Source of the DNA: Plantibacter elymi (nom. nud.)
GTDB lineage: Bacteria > Actinomycetota > Actinomycetes > Actinomycetales > Microbacteriaceae
Length of the DNA stretch: 64,000 nt
Assembly: GCF_900177795.1 (NCBI RefSeq)
Contig: NZ_FXWJ01000002.1
Location: forward strand, 1-64,000
Direction: 5' to 3'
This document shows, piece after piece, positions 33,001 through 42,942 of this stretch (positions are counted from its first letter, which is position 1; each line of letters opens with the position of its first letter). The translations under genes were made by a program, and so were the position numbers. Below the pieces are notes generated by a model. The model was not told where the DNA came from and made no database searches. It was given only the letters and a program-made list of their open reading frames with translations.

Positions 33001-33454
33001 CTCCGTCGTCGACACCGCCGACTACCTGTACGGCCTCGAGCCGGGCATGGAGCACGTCGTCGAGATCGACAAGGGCGTCCGGCTGTTCGTCGGGCTCGAA
33101 GCGATCGGTGCGGCCGACGAGAAGGGCATGCGCACCGTCATGGCGACCCTCAACGGTCAGCTGCGTCCCGTGTTCGTCCGCGACCGCAGCATCGAGGTCG
33201 ACTCCCGCGCGGCCGAGAAGGCCGACACCTCCGTCCCCGGTCAGGTGGCCGCGCCGTTCTCCGGCGTCGTGACCGTCAAGGTCGCCGTCGGCGACCGCGT
33301 CGAGGCCGGCCAGCCGGTCGCCTCGATCGAGGCCATGAAGATGGAGGCGGCGATCACGACCGCCGTCGCCGGCGTCGTCGAGCGCCTCGCCATCCCCGCG
33401 ACCCAGCAGGTCGAGGCGGGCGATCTGCTCGTCGTCGTGAAGCCGAGCGCCTGA
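30047..33454 (+). CDS. pyc: Pyruvate carboxylase
   Basis: Pyruvate carboxylase makes oxaloacetate from pyruvate, bicarbonate and ATP, an anaplerotic step. The 1135-residue protein has the full single-chain order. The biotin carboxylase part (~1-450) shows MFRKILVANRGEIAIRAFRA, the glycine-rich KAVAGGGGRGMRRV loop and FIEMNPRIQVEHTVTEEVTD. The carboxyltransferase TIM barrel has FRDAHQSLLATRVRT metal ligands and the AIKDMAGLL lysine. The C-terminal biotin domain has EAMKME with Lys1098 as biotinylation site. Length and motifs are complete. The leader is short, and a strong hairpin terminator follows the gene. Confidence 0.97.
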   Translation: MFRKILVANRGEIAIRAFRAAYELGAKTVAVFPYEDRNSMHRLKADEAYQIGTEGHPVRAYLDVSEIIRVAKESGADAIYPGYGFLSENPELAEAARAAGITFIGPPSSVLEMAGNKVTAKEHAIAAGVPVLKSTPASRDIDELLAGAADIGFPIFAKAVAGGGGRGMRRVDNAEDLRGALEAAMREADSAFGDPTMFLEQAVVRPRHIEVQILASADGETIHLFERDCSVQRRHQKVVEIAPAPNLDEDTRQAMYRDAIAFAKSIGYVNAGTVEFLLDTAGERAGQHVFIEMNPRIQVEHTVTEEVTDVDLVQSQMRIAAGESLGDLGLTQESLHLRGFALQCRITTEDPTAGFRPDTGKITTYRSPGGGGIRLDGGTVASGAQISPHFDSMLAKLTCRGRTFEAAVTRAKRALAEFRIRGVSTNIPFLQAVLEDASFVAGDLSTSFIDERPQLLRGHVSKDRGTKIVNWLADVTVNQPNGSRPSGADPVDKLPAIDITTDAAAGSRQRLLELGPKGFADALRAQTALAVTETTFRDAHQSLLATRVRTKDLLAVAPFVSRLTPELLSVEAWGGATYDVALRFLGEEPWERLASLRQAMPNIAIQMLLRGRNTVGYTPYPTEVTNAFVREAADTGIDIFRIFDALNDVSQMRPAIDAVLETGTTVAEVAVCYTGDLLNPAEDLYTLDYYLRLAEKIVESGAHVLAIKDMAGLLRPSAAAKLVAAFRERFDLPVHVHTHDTPGGQLATLLAASNAGADAVDVASAPMAGTTSQPSASSLVAALAHTERDTGISLQGIADLEPYWEAVRAMYRPFESGLAGPTGRVYTHEIPGGQLSNLRQQAIALGLADHFELIEDMYAASNKILGRVPKVTPSSKVVGDLALHLAAVKADPADFEANPDKYDVPDSVVGFMAGELGELPGGWPEPFRSKVLAGRSVDIGITPISAEDQASLDGESAERRSTLNRLLFPAPTKQFEQQRDLYGDLSVVDTADYLYGLEPGMEHVVEIDKGVRLFVGLEAIGAADEKGMRTVMATLNGQLRPVFVRDRSIEVDSRAAEKADTSVPGQVAAPFSGVVTVKVAVGDRVEAGQPVASIEAMKMEAAITTAVAGVVERLAIPATQQVEAGDLLVVVKPSA

Positions 33455-33461
33455 CCCTCCC

Positions 33462-33503
33462 GAGACCGGCCGCGTCCCTCCTCGAGGCGACGCGGCCGGT
33501 CTC
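33462..33503 (+). terminator. Terminator of pyc
   Basis: A perfect 15-bp stem, GAGACCGGCCGCGTC with GACGCGGCCGGTCTC, encloses a 12-base loop 8 bases after the pyc stop. There is no T tract. It separates pyc from the deformylase gene. Confidence 0.8.
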
Positions 33504-33543
33504 CGCGTCCACCACACCTGTCCCGCCCGGAAGGATCCAACCC

Positions 33544-34035
33544 GTGACGACACGACCCATCAGACACTTCGGCGACCCGGTCCTGAAGGCTCCGACGGCC
33601 GAGGTCGTCACGATCGACGACGACATCCGCAGCCTCGTCCGCGATCTCGTGGACAGCGTGGAGCTCCCCGGTCGTGCCGGCGTCGCCGCGACGCAGATCG
33701 GTGTCGGACTCCGCGTGTTCAGCTACAACGTCGATGGCGTCATCGGGTACCTCATCAACCCGAAGCTCGTCGAGGTGCGCGGTGAACTCGAGGAGATCGG
33801 CGAGGGCTGCCTGTCTGTGCCCGGGCTCTGGTTCCCGACGCCGCGCCATCCGTACGCGCGTGCCGTCGGCATCGACCTCGACGGGCAGGAGCTCGTCGTC
33901 GAGGGTGAAGGACTCCTCGCCCAGGCGCTGCAGCACGAGACCGACCACCTCGACGGCATGCTCTATCTCGACCGGCTGTCGAAGGAGCACCGCCGCGAGG
34001 CGATGAAGCAGGTCCGCGAGAGCGACTGGTTCTAG
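33544..34035 (+). CDS. def: Peptide deformylase
   Basis: Peptide deformylase removes the formyl group from nascent N-terminal methionine. The 163-residue metalloenzyme has the three family motifs: GVAATQIGV (motif 1; GLAAPQ in many homologues), EGCLSVPG with the metal-binding cysteine, and QHETDHLDG with the HExxH zinc/iron site. GTG at 33544 is preceded by GGAAGGA at 8 bases. It lies between two hairpins and so is probably monocistronic. The T in place of P in motif 1 is a modest deviation. Confidence 0.95.
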   Translation: MTTRPIRHFGDPVLKAPTAEVVTIDDDIRSLVRDLVDSVELPGRAGVAATQIGVGLRVFSYNVDGVIGYLINPKLVEVRGELEEIGEGCLSVPGLWFPTPRHPYARAVGIDLDGQELVVEGEGLLAQALQHETDHLDGMLYLDRLSKEHRREAMKQVRESDWF

Positions 34036-34042
34036 ACGCCGG

Positions 34043-34085
34043 TCGACGGGCTCGGCGGTCGTCGATCGTCCACCGAGCCCGTCGA
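34043..34085. terminator. Bidirectional terminator between def and the acyl-CoA synthetase gene
   Basis: A 13-bp perfect stem, TCGACGGGCTCGG with CCGAGCCCGTCGA, with a 17-base loop lies between two convergent stop codons. Confidence 0.75.
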
Positions 34086-34089
34086 GGCG

Positions 34090-35919
34090 CTACTTCAGGG
34101 ACATCCCCTGGGTCTCGGGCGAGCCCGCTCCGAGGTACATGCCCTCGATCGTCTCCGCGAAGTCCTTGAGGATCACGTTCCGCTTGATGCTGAGCTTCGG
34201 CGTCAGGTGACCGCTCGCCTCCGTGAGCTCGTCGTCGAGGATGACGAACTTGCGGATCGACTCCGCACGGGACACCTTGGTGTTGGCCTCGTCGATGGCG
34301 CGCTGGACGGCGGCGAGCACCGCGGGGTTCCGAGCAGCCTCGGCGGCGCTCATCGACGCGTCCTGGCCGTTGTTGGCGAGCCAAGACGGCAGCATCTCGG
34401 TGTCGAGCGTGATGAGGGCGCTGATGAACGGCTTCTGATCGCCGACGACGACGACCTGTCCGACGACCGGGGTCGCGCGGATCGGGTCCTCGAGCGCCGC
34501 CGGGGCGACGTTCTTCCCGCCGGCGGTGACGATGATCTCCTTCTTCCGCCCGGTGATCGTGAGGAAGCCGTCGGCGTCGAAGGACCCGATGTCGCCGGTG
34601 CGGAACCAGCCGTCGTCGAAGGCCTCCGCCGTCGCCTCGGGGTTCTGCCAGTACTCCTTGAAGACGTTGATCCCGCGCACCTCGACCTCGCCGTCGTCGG
34701 CGATCCGGAGGGAGACGCCGGGGAGCGCCGGTCCGACCGTCCCGATCTTCGACTTCTGGGCGAGGTTCACCGTCGCGGGCGCGGTGGTCTCGGTGAGGCC
34801 GTAGCCTTCGAGGATCACGATGCCGAGCGCGTGGAAGAAGTGACCGAGTCGCGGACCGAGTGGTGCGCTGCCGGAGACCGCGTACCGCACCCGGCCGCCC
34901 ATGGCCGTGCGGATCTTCGACAGCACGAGGCGGTCGAGCACCCGGAACTTCACCTTCAGGCCGAACGGTACGGAACCGCTCTCGAGGGCCTTCGAGTAGG
35001 CGATCCCGGTCTCGGCGGCTGCACGGAAGATCTTGCCCTTGCCGCCGGCCTCCGCCTTCTGCTCGGAGGAGTTGTAGACCTTCTCGAACACCCGGGGGAC
35101 CGCGAGGAGGAACGTCGGCTGGAAGGTGCCGAGCGAGGGGAGCAGCTGCTTCGTGTCGGGCTGGTGGCCCGTCTTCACGCCGGAGTGCACGCACAGCACG
35201 GCGATGAAGCGCGCGAAGATGTGCGCCGTCGTGATGAAGAGGAGGGTGGAGGCACCGGGAGCGGACACGACGTCCTTGAGCGCGACGGCCGAGTTCCGCG
35301 ACAGCTCGACGAAGTTCGAGTGGGTGAGGACGCAGCCCTTCGGCCGACCGGTCGAGCCGGAGGTGTAGATGAGGGTCGCCATGTCGGAACCCACCGCGAG
35401 GTTGCGGCGGCGTTCGATCTCCTCGTCGGGGACGTCGACGCCGGCGGCCGCGATCTTGTCGAGGTCGCCGAGGTCGATCTGCCAGACCCGTGCCACCTCG
35501 GGGAGGTCGCCGTGCACCTCGTCGAAGCGGGCGAACTGGTCGGGTGTCTCGACCAGGACACTCGTCGCTCCCGAGTCGCTGAGGATCCACTGCACCTGGC
35601 TCGGCGAGCTGGTCTCGTAGATCGGGACGAGGAGTGCTCCGGCGAACCAGACGGCGAAGTCGATGAGGGTCCACTCGTACCGGGTCTTGCACATGAGCCC
35701 GATCTTGTCGCCGGGTTCGATCCCGGCGGCGACGAGCCCCTTCGCCAGGGCGACGACCTGCGCGTGGAATTCTGCCGTGGTCACGTCCACCCACTCGGAC
35801 CCGCGGGGAACGGCGAACAGCGCGGCGTCGGGCGCAGCAGCCAGGCGCTTCACGAGCAGATCGGTCGCATTGGCGGATGGGTCTGCTGCGACGACTGCAG
35901 GGACGTCGAACTGTTCCAC
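34090..35919 (-). CDS. Long-chain acyl-CoA synthetase (FadD15-like)
   Basis: This 609-residue AMP-forming enzyme activates fatty acids to acyl-CoA through an acyl-adenylate. Motifs present are the P-loop-like TLIYTSGSTGRPKGCVLTH, the adenylate-binding EGYGLTETTAPATVN, GWFRTGDIGSFDADGFLTIT, GRKKEIIVTAGGKNVAP, and the C-terminal catalytic lysine region HLTPKLSIKRN. The size and sequence fit the FadD15 type of Actinobacteria. GTG at 35919 has AAGGAG 5 bases upstream. A TAGGAT -10-like box lies at 35959-35964 on the minus strand. In mycobacteria fadD15 also lies near a plsC-like gene and aroG. Confidence 0.94.
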   Translation of the reverse strand: MEQFDVPAVVAADPSANATDLLVKRLAAAPDAALFAVPRGSEWVDVTTAEFHAQVVALAKGLVAAGIEPGDKIGLMCKTRYEWTLIDFAVWFAGALLVPIYETSSPSQVQWILSDSGATSVLVETPDQFARFDEVHGDLPEVARVWQIDLGDLDKIAAAGVDVPDEEIERRRNLAVGSDMATLIYTSGSTGRPKGCVLTHSNFVELSRNSAVALKDVVSAPGASTLLFITTAHIFARFIAVLCVHSGVKTGHQPDTKQLLPSLGTFQPTFLLAVPRVFEKVYNSSEQKAEAGGKGKIFRAAAETGIAYSKALESGSVPFGLKVKFRVLDRLVLSKIRTAMGGRVRYAVSGSAPLGPRLGHFFHALGIVILEGYGLTETTAPATVNLAQKSKIGTVGPALPGVSLRIADDGEVEVRGINVFKEYWQNPEATAEAFDDGWFRTGDIGSFDADGFLTITGRKKEIIVTAGGKNVAPAALEDPIRATPVVGQVVVVGDQKPFISALITLDTEMLPSWLANNGQDASMSAAEAARNPAVLAAVQRAIDEANTKVSRAESIRKFVILDDELTEASGHLTPKLSIKRNVILKDFAETIEGMYLGAGSPETQGMSLK

Positions 35920-36008
35920 GGCAACTCCTTCGGTACCAGGTCGGCAAGATGTTGCTCCATCCTAGGGCACGGGTGTTTGCGCGGTTTCTGTGGCGCGCAG
36001 ACGCTCAG

Positions 36009-36014
36009 TAGACT
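36009..36014 (+). promoter_or_regulatory. -10 box upstream of the ROK gene
   Basis: TAGACT lies 91 bases before the start codon at 36106 in the 186-bp divergent gap with the acyl-CoA synthetase gene. This hexamer recurs in front of several genes here. No canonical -35 was found. Confidence 0.4.
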
Positions 36015-36105
36015 CGACTGCGGCGCGCGGGCGACCGACCCGACTGGGCCCGGCCGCACGCCGCTGCCGGTATCGGCGACATCAGGACAGGGAGACGGCA
36101 CCGTT

Positions 36106-37059
36106 ATGGCAAACGCGATCGGCATCGACATCGGCGGGACGAAGATCGCGGGCGGGGTCGTCGACGACGACGGCCGGATCCTCGCGGCCGGACGCACGCC
36201 GACGCAGGCCTCCGATCCCGACGCCATCATCGAGGACGTCGTCGCCATGGTCCGGTCCTTGGACGACGGCAGCATCTCGAGCGTCGGCGTCGCAGCCCCG
36301 GGGTTCTTCGACGCCACCCGCTCGACCGTCTACTACTCGCCGAACATCGCCTGGCGGAACGAGCCCCTGCAGGCCCGGCTTGCCGCGCGGTTGCCCGACA
36401 AGGTCGTGACGATCGAGAACGACGCGAACGCCGCGGGTTGGGCCGAGTTCCGGTTCGGTGCGGGGCGTGAGGAACGCAGCATGGTCATGGTGACGATCGG
36501 CACGGGTGTCGGCGGAGCGATCGTCCTCGACGACCGGCTCCTCACCGGTGGCTTCGGCAGCGGTGCGGAACTGGGACACATGCGTCTCATCCCGGACGGT
36601 CTGCCCTGCGGCTGCGGCGCGCGTGGCTGCGTCGAGCAGTACTGCTCGGGGAACGCGTTGCTCCGACTCGCGAACGAGGCAGCGGACGCCGGTGGCGACG
36701 GTGCCGCCCTCGCCCGAGCCCGGGCCGCGGCCGGCGGGCTGCTGAACGGACACCACGTCTCCGCCCTGCTCGAGTCCGGTGATCCCGGCGCCCTCCGGTG
36801 CCTCAATGAGCTCGCCGATCTGCTGGGGCAGGCCCTCGCGAGCATGTCGGCCATCCTCGACCCCAACATCTTCGTGATCGGCGGCGGCGTCGCCCAGGCC
36901 GGCGACCTCCTCCTGGACCCCGTTCGTGAGGCGTTCCTGACGCACCTCCCGGCGCGCGGGTTCCACCCGGAGCCGTCCTTCAGCATCGCGCAGCTCGTGA
37001 ACGACGCCGGTGTCATCGGCGCCGGCGATCTCGCCAGGAGCGCCCTCGTCCTCGGCTGA
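36106..37059 (+). CDS. ROK family protein, probable glucokinase
   Basis: This 317-residue ROK protein has the ATP-binding AIGIDIGGTKIAGGVVDD, the catalytic region TIENDANAAGWAEFRFGAG, TIGTGVGGAIVLD, the GAELGHMRL sugar-binding motif, and the zinc-binding CGCGARGCVEQYCSGNAL. The lack of an N-terminal helix-turn-helix argues for a kinase (glucose phosphorylation) and not a repressor. ATG at 36106 has GGAG 11 bases upstream; longer frames are noise. It precedes plsC by 26 bases and may be cotranscribed with it. Confidence 0.9.
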   Translation: MANAIGIDIGGTKIAGGVVDDDGRILAAGRTPTQASDPDAIIEDVVAMVRSLDDGSISSVGVAAPGFFDATRSTVYYSPNIAWRNEPLQARLAARLPDKVVTIENDANAAGWAEFRFGAGREERSMVMVTIGTGVGGAIVLDDRLLTGGFGSGAELGHMRLIPDGLPCGCGARGCVEQYCSGNALLRLANEAADAGGDGAALARARAAAGGLLNGHHVSALLESGDPGALRCLNELADLLGQALASMSAILDPNIFVIGGGVAQAGDLLLDPVREAFLTHLPARGFHPEPSFSIAQLVNDAGVIGAGDLARSALVLG

Positions 37060-37085
37060 CGACGACGGCAAGACGGAGGAGCACG

Positions 37086-37769
37086 ATGTTCTACTGGTTC
37101 ATGAAGTACCTGGTCGCCGGCCCGATCCTGAAGTCGATCTTCCGGCCGTGGGTGATCGGCGCCGAGAACATCCCGAAGCACGGCGGCGCGATCATCGCCA
37201 GCAACCACCTGTCCTTCATCGACTCGGTGATCCTCCCGCTGTGCGTCGATCGGCGGATCTCCTTCCTGGCCAAGAGCGAGTACTTCCGCGGCAAGGGTTT
37301 CGGCGGCTGGGCCACGAAGACCTTCATGCTCGGCACGGGGCAGCTCCCGATCGACCGGTCGGGAGGCAAGGCCTCCGAGGCCTCGCTCAACACCGGACTC
37401 GCGGTCCTCGGCGGCGGTCACCTGCTCGGGATCTACCCGGAGGGCACCCGCAGTCCAGACGGGACGATGTACCGCGGCCGCACCGGCGTCGCGCGGATGG
37501 TGCTCGAGGCCGGGGTCCCCATCGTCCCCGTCGCGATGATCGACACCGAGAAGGTCATGCCCATCGGCACGAAGCTGCCCCGGATCCGTCGGATCGGGAT
37601 CGTCATCGGCAAACCGCTCGACTTCACGCGGTTCGAGGGCATGGAGGGGGACCGCTTCATCCTCCGCAGCGTCACGGACGAGTTGATGGTCGAGCTCCGC
37701 AAGCTCTCGGGCCAGGACTATCGCGACGTCTACGCCACGAGCGTCAAGGAGCGCGCCGCGTCGGCGTGA
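37086..37769 (+). CDS. plsC: 1-acyl-sn-glycerol-3-phosphate acyltransferase family protein
   Basis: This 227-residue acyltransferase has block I NHLSFIDS (HX4D catalytic pair), block II in FLAKSEYFRGKG, block III IYPEGTRSPDG and block IV VPIVPVAMI. It should acylate lysophosphatidate or a related acceptor at the membrane. GGAGG lies 7 bases upstream of the ATG. It corresponds to the Rv2182c-like gene located upstream of aroG in mycobacteria, and follows a ROK gene here. Confidence 0.92.
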   Translation: MFYWFMKYLVAGPILKSIFRPWVIGAENIPKHGGAIIASNHLSFIDSVILPLCVDRRISFLAKSEYFRGKGFGGWATKTFMLGTGQLPIDRSGGKASEASLNTGLAVLGGGHLLGIYPEGTRSPDGTMYRGRTGVARMVLEAGVPIVPVAMIDTEKVMPIGTKLPRIRRIGIVIGKPLDFTRFEGMEGDRFILRSVTDELMVELRKLSGQDYRDVYATSVKERAASA

Positions 37770-37772
37770 CGC

Positions 37773-37861
37773 TAAGCTGAAAAACCGGGCCGCGATCGCG
37801 GTCCGTTCCCCCTTCCGGGCGGGCTCCGGAGCGCGTCCGGTCGAAGAGAAACAGGAAATCC
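37773..37861 (+). promoter_or_regulatory. aroG promoter and GC-rich leader
   Basis: TAAGCT at 37773-37778 is a fair -10 box just after the plsC stop. The ~75-base leader contains the perfect palindrome CCGCGATCGCGG (37790-37801) and the hairpin-capable TCCGGGCGGGCTCCGGA (37814-37830). No leader peptide with aromatic codons is seen, so attenuation of the trp type is not supported. Confidence 0.4.
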
Positions 37862-39235
37862 GTGTCCCACGCTACAGAACCAGTCGTCATGGCCGAACCC
37901 TCGGTGATCGCCGGACTGGACTATTGGCGTGAGCTGCCGATCAAGCAGCAGCCGTCATGGCCGGACCAGGCCGCGGTGGCGCGTGCCTCCGCCGAACTCG
38001 CGACCCTCCCTCCGCTGGTCTTCGCCGGCGAGGTCGACATCCTGCGCGACCGGTTGGCCCGGGCGGCGAGCGGCAATGCGTTCCTGCTCCAGGGCGGCGA
38101 CTGCGCCGAGACCTTCGCCGGTGCGACGGCCGAGCAGATCCGCAACCGCGTGAAGACGGTCCTGCAGATGGCCGTCGTGCTCACGTACGGTGCGTCGATG
38201 CCGGTCGTCAAGATGGGCCGGATGGCCGGGCAGTTCGCCAAGCCGCGCTCTAACGACTCCGAGACGCGGGGCGACGTCACCCTGCCCGCCTACCGCGGCG
38301 ACATCGTCAACGGCTACGACTTCACCCCGGAGTCGCGCACGGCCGACCCCGCCCGGCTCGTCAAGGGGTACCACACCTCCGCATCGACGCTGAACCTCAT
38401 CCGGGCCTTCACCCAGGGCGGGTTCGCCGACCTCCGCGAGGTCCACAGCTGGAACAAGGGGTTCGCCGCCAACCCGGTGAACCACCGGTACGAGGGACTG
38501 GCCCGCGACATCGATCGTGCGATCAAGTTCATGGAGGCGGCCGGAGCCGACTTCGACCAGCTGCGCGGTGTCGAGTTCTACTCGAGCCACGAGGCGCTGC
38601 TCATGGACTACGAGCGACCGATGACGCGGATCGACTCGCGGACCGGGACGCCCTACAACACCTCGGCCCACTTCGTGTGGATCGGTGAGCGGACCCGCGA
38701 GCTCGACGGCGCGCACGTCGACTTCCTGTCGCGCGTGCGCAACCCGATCGGCGTGAAGCTCGGCCCCACCACCTCGGCCGACGACATGCTGCGTCTCATC
38801 GACAAGCTCGACCCCGAGCGCGAGCCCGGGCGCCTGACGTTCATCACCCGGATGGGTGCGGGCAAGATCAGGGACGCCCTGCCTCCGCTGCTCGAGGCGA
38901 TCAAGGGTGCCGACGCGACGCCGCTCTGGGTCACCGATCCGATGCACGGCAACGGACTCACGACGCCCACCGGCTACAAGACGCGTCGCTTCGACGACGT
39001 CGTGGACGAGGTCAAGGGGTTCTTCGAAGCCCACCGTGCCGCAGGGACGCACCCCGGTGGCATCCACGTCGAGCTCACCGGCGACGACGTCACCGAGTGC
39101 CTGGGCGGCTCCGAGCAGATCGACGAGGCGACCCTGGCGACGCGGTACGAGTCACTGTGCGATCCGCGCCTCAACCACATGCAGTCGCTCGAGCTCGCCT
39201 TCCTCGTGGCGGAGGAGCTCGCCGCCGCGAAGTAG
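37862..39235 (+). CDS. aroG: 3-deoxy-7-phosphoheptulonate synthase, class II
   Basis: This is the first enzyme of the shikimate pathway, condensing phosphoenolpyruvate and erythrose 4-phosphate. The 457-residue class II (plant-like) enzyme shows LDYWRELPIKQQPSWPD, LLQGGDCAETFAGATAEQI, KMGRMAGQFAKPRS, the NKGFAANPVNHRYEGLAR block and GGIHVELTGDDVTECLGGS. Class II DAHP synthase is typical of Actinobacteria and in mycobacteria binds chorismate mutase. GTG at 37862 has AGGAA 4 bases upstream. A long hairpin follows, shared with the convergent kinase gene. Confidence 0.97.
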   Translation: MSHATEPVVMAEPSVIAGLDYWRELPIKQQPSWPDQAAVARASAELATLPPLVFAGEVDILRDRLARAASGNAFLLQGGDCAETFAGATAEQIRNRVKTVLQMAVVLTYGASMPVVKMGRMAGQFAKPRSNDSETRGDVTLPAYRGDIVNGYDFTPESRTADPARLVKGYHTSASTLNLIRAFTQGGFADLREVHSWNKGFAANPVNHRYEGLARDIDRAIKFMEAAGADFDQLRGVEFYSSHEALLMDYERPMTRIDSRTGTPYNTSAHFVWIGERTRELDGAHVDFLSRVRNPIGVKLGPTTSADDMLRLIDKLDPEREPGRLTFITRMGAGKIRDALPPLLEAIKGADATPLWVTDPMHGNGLTTPTGYKTRRFDDVVDEVKGFFEAHRAAGTHPGGIHVELTGDDVTECLGGSEQIDEATLATRYESLCDPRLNHMQSLELAFLVAEELAAAK

Positions 39236-39240
39236 GTCTC

Positions 39241-39289
39241 ACACGACGAAGCGCCCGTGCCGGGTCCGGCATGGGCGCTTCGTCGTGTG
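39241..39289. terminator. Bidirectional terminator between aroG and the PASTA kinase
   Basis: A ~22-bp stem (39241-39262 with about 39267-39289, one G-T pair) with a 4-base loop lies 6 bases after the aroG stop and 33 bases from the kinase stop. Its A/T-rich outer pairs can supply a short T run in either direction. Confidence 0.85.
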
Positions 39290-39322
39290 GCAGCTGCGAG
39301 GGTGGATCGCGCTTCGCCGTGG

Positions 39323-41269
<1,947 letters not shown>

Positions 41270-41275
41270 CAGTCG

Positions 41276-41392
41276 AGTGTATGGAACGTCGAGCGCGAAG
41301 AGCTGTCAACACCCCGGGAGGGCGGCGAGGTGCCTGGATCGTTACCCGAACGCGATCCGACGGCGCCGAGCGGAGCGAGGTCGTGGCAGACT
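41276..41392. promoter_or_regulatory. Divergent leaderless promoters of the kinase and its putative substrate
   Basis: On the minus strand TACACT (41276-41281) ends 6 bases before the kinase GTG; a TTGACA lies further upstream (41304-41309) but at 22-bp spacing. On the plus strand CAGACT (41387-41392) ends 7 bases before the GTG at 41400. The 130-bp gap holds no other feature. Confidence 0.55.
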
Positions 41393-41399
41393 GCTGTGC

Positions 41400-41741
41400 G
41401 TGACTGAGCAGAATTCCGAACTCGTGTGGTTCACCCTTCCCGATCTGGCGACCGAACTCGGGCTGCCGATCCGCCGTATCCGCCAGTACCTCGAGGAGCG
41501 CGACCTCCTCGCCGTCCGACGTGACGGTGTGCTGCAGGTGCCGTCGTCGTTCATCGCGGACGGCGGGCCGGTGCACAATCTGCGCGGCACGCTCACGCTG
41601 CTGTCCGACAACGGCTTCGACGACGAGGCGGCGATGGTCTGGATGCTCGAGGACGACGACGCGATCGGGACCTCGCCGATCGAAGCCCTCCGCGAGGGAC
41701 GTCGTTCCGAGGTGCGCCGGGTGGCTCAGGCGCTCGCCTGA
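41400..41741 (+). CDS. Rv2175c family DNA-binding protein
   Basis: This 113-residue protein has a winged-helix-like N-terminus (FTLPDLATELGLPIRRIRQY, LEERDLLAVRRDGVLQVPSS) and the Rv2175c C-terminal part (LRGTLTLLSDNGFDDEAAMV, then WMLEDDD). In Mycobacterium tuberculosis Rv2175c binds DNA and is a substrate of the PknL kinase encoded next to it. Conservation of the divergent pair here suggests the same kinase-substrate relation. GTG at 41400 is preceded by CAGACT at 7 bases with no ribosome site, so a leaderless mRNA is likely. Confidence 0.92.
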   Translation: MTEQNSELVWFTLPDLATELGLPIRRIRQYLEERDLLAVRRDGVLQVPSSFIADGGPVHNLRGTLTLLSDNGFDDEAAMVWMLEDDDAIGTSPIEALREGRRSEVRRVAQALA

Positions 41742-41766
41742 TCCCCGCGCCGTCCGAGTGGACGGC

Positions 41767-42867
41767 TCAGGTCTCGCGGCGTGCGACCGCGACCGCGAGG
41801 CCGCGCAGGTGGGCCCGGGCGTCGTCGTTGATCGGAGCCTCACCCAGCGCGGAGAGCGCCCGTGCGACGTGGTCTTGGATGAGCTTCTCCACCTGGTCGA
41901 CGGCTCCGCTGTCGCGGATGGTCGCCTGGAGCAGGCCGATCTGGTCGTCGTCGAGTTCGGGATCCCCGAGCAGCTCGTCGAGGATGGCACGCGCGCCCGG
42001 CTGGAGTGCCTCCCTCGTGAGCGCGATGAGGATGGTGCGCTTCCCCTCGCGGAGATCGTCGCCGCTCGGCTTGCCGGTGACGGCGGGATCGCCGTAGACG
42101 CCGAGGAGGTCGTCGCGCAGCTGGAAGGCGATGCCGAGGGGGAGGCCGTACCCACGGAGCGACGCGAGCTGCTGCTCGTTCCCGCCGCCGAGGAGTGCCC
42201 CGAGCGCGAGCGGGGACTCGATGCTGTACTTGGCCGATTTGAAGATCAGGACGCGCTCGGCGCGGCGACGCTGTTCGTCGTCGGCGGCGTCGCGCCAGGC
42301 CCGTTCCTCGAGGATGTCGAGGTACTGGCCGGCCGTGACCTCGGTCCGCATGCGGTTGAACTCGGCCCGCGCTGCGCGAGCGGCGGTGCGGTCGTCGAGC
42401 TGGTCGAGCCCGTCGTCGAGGAGTTCGTCGCTCCACCCGAGGAGCAGGTCGCCGAGGAGCGTGGCGGCTCCGGTGCCGAAGGTGGTCGGGTCGCCGTCCC
42501 ATCGGCTGCGACGGTGCAACTCCGCGAAGGAGACGTGTGCCGACGGTGCGCCCCGGCGGGTGTCGGAGTTGTCGATGATGTCGTCGTGGACGAGCGCTGC
42601 GGCGTGGAACAGCTCGAGTGCTCCACAGGTCGCGATGACGGTCTCGAGGCCACCTTGACCACTGGCGTGCCTCCCGGTCGAGACGGCCTGCCAGCCCCGG
42701 AAGCAGAACTGTGCACGGAACCGCTTCCCACCGCTGAGAAATTCCCGGGAGAAGTCGAGGAACGGGGAGAGCTCCGGGCCGATCTGCGCGACAATGGAGC
42801 TTCGCGAGGAGAGAAAGTCGGAGAGCCCGCGGCCCACCAGGGTGGCGAGTTCATTGCTTTCGATCAC
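41767..42867 (-). CDS. Polyprenyl synthetase family protein (IdsA-like)
   Basis: This 366-residue all-helical prenyltransferase has the first aspartate-rich motif VHDDIIDNSDTRRG (DDIID at residues 95-99) and the second at FQLRDDLLGVYGD. It makes isoprenoid diphosphates such as geranylgeranyl diphosphate for quinones, carotenoids or lipid carriers; the chain length is not deduced. In mycobacteria idsA2 (Rv2173) lies at this place beside Rv2175c and pknL. GTG at 42867 follows TAGGCT by 6 bases on the minus strand, a leaderless promoter. It converges on the Rv2175c-like gene. Confidence 0.93.
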   Translation of the reverse strand: MIESNELATLVGRGLSDFLSSRSSIVAQIGPELSPFLDFSREFLSGGKRFRAQFCFRGWQAVSTGRHASGQGGLETVIATCGALELFHAAALVHDDIIDNSDTRRGAPSAHVSFAELHRRSRWDGDPTTFGTGAATLLGDLLLGWSDELLDDGLDQLDDRTAARAARAEFNRMRTEVTAGQYLDILEERAWRDAADDEQRRRAERVLIFKSAKYSIESPLALGALLGGGNEQQLASLRGYGLPLGIAFQLRDDLLGVYGDPAVTGKPSGDDLREGKRTILIALTREALQPGARAILDELLGDPELDDDQIGLLQATIRDSGAVDQVEKLIQDHVARALSALGEAPINDDARAHLRGLAVAVARRET

Positions 42868-42873
42868 GCACCT

Positions 42874-42900
42874 AGCCTAGTCATGCTTCGGTGGCTAGAC
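42874..42900. promoter_or_regulatory. Divergent promoters of the prenyl synthase and DUF3040 genes
   Basis: On the minus strand TAGGCT (42874-42879) ends 6 bases before the prenyl synthase GTG. On the plus strand TAGACT (42895-42900) precedes a ~36-base leader with a GAGGGG ribosome site for the DUF3040 gene. Confidence 0.5.
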
Positions 42901-42942
42901 TCGATCAACAACGTCGCGTCGTGTGACCTTGAGGGGAATCAG

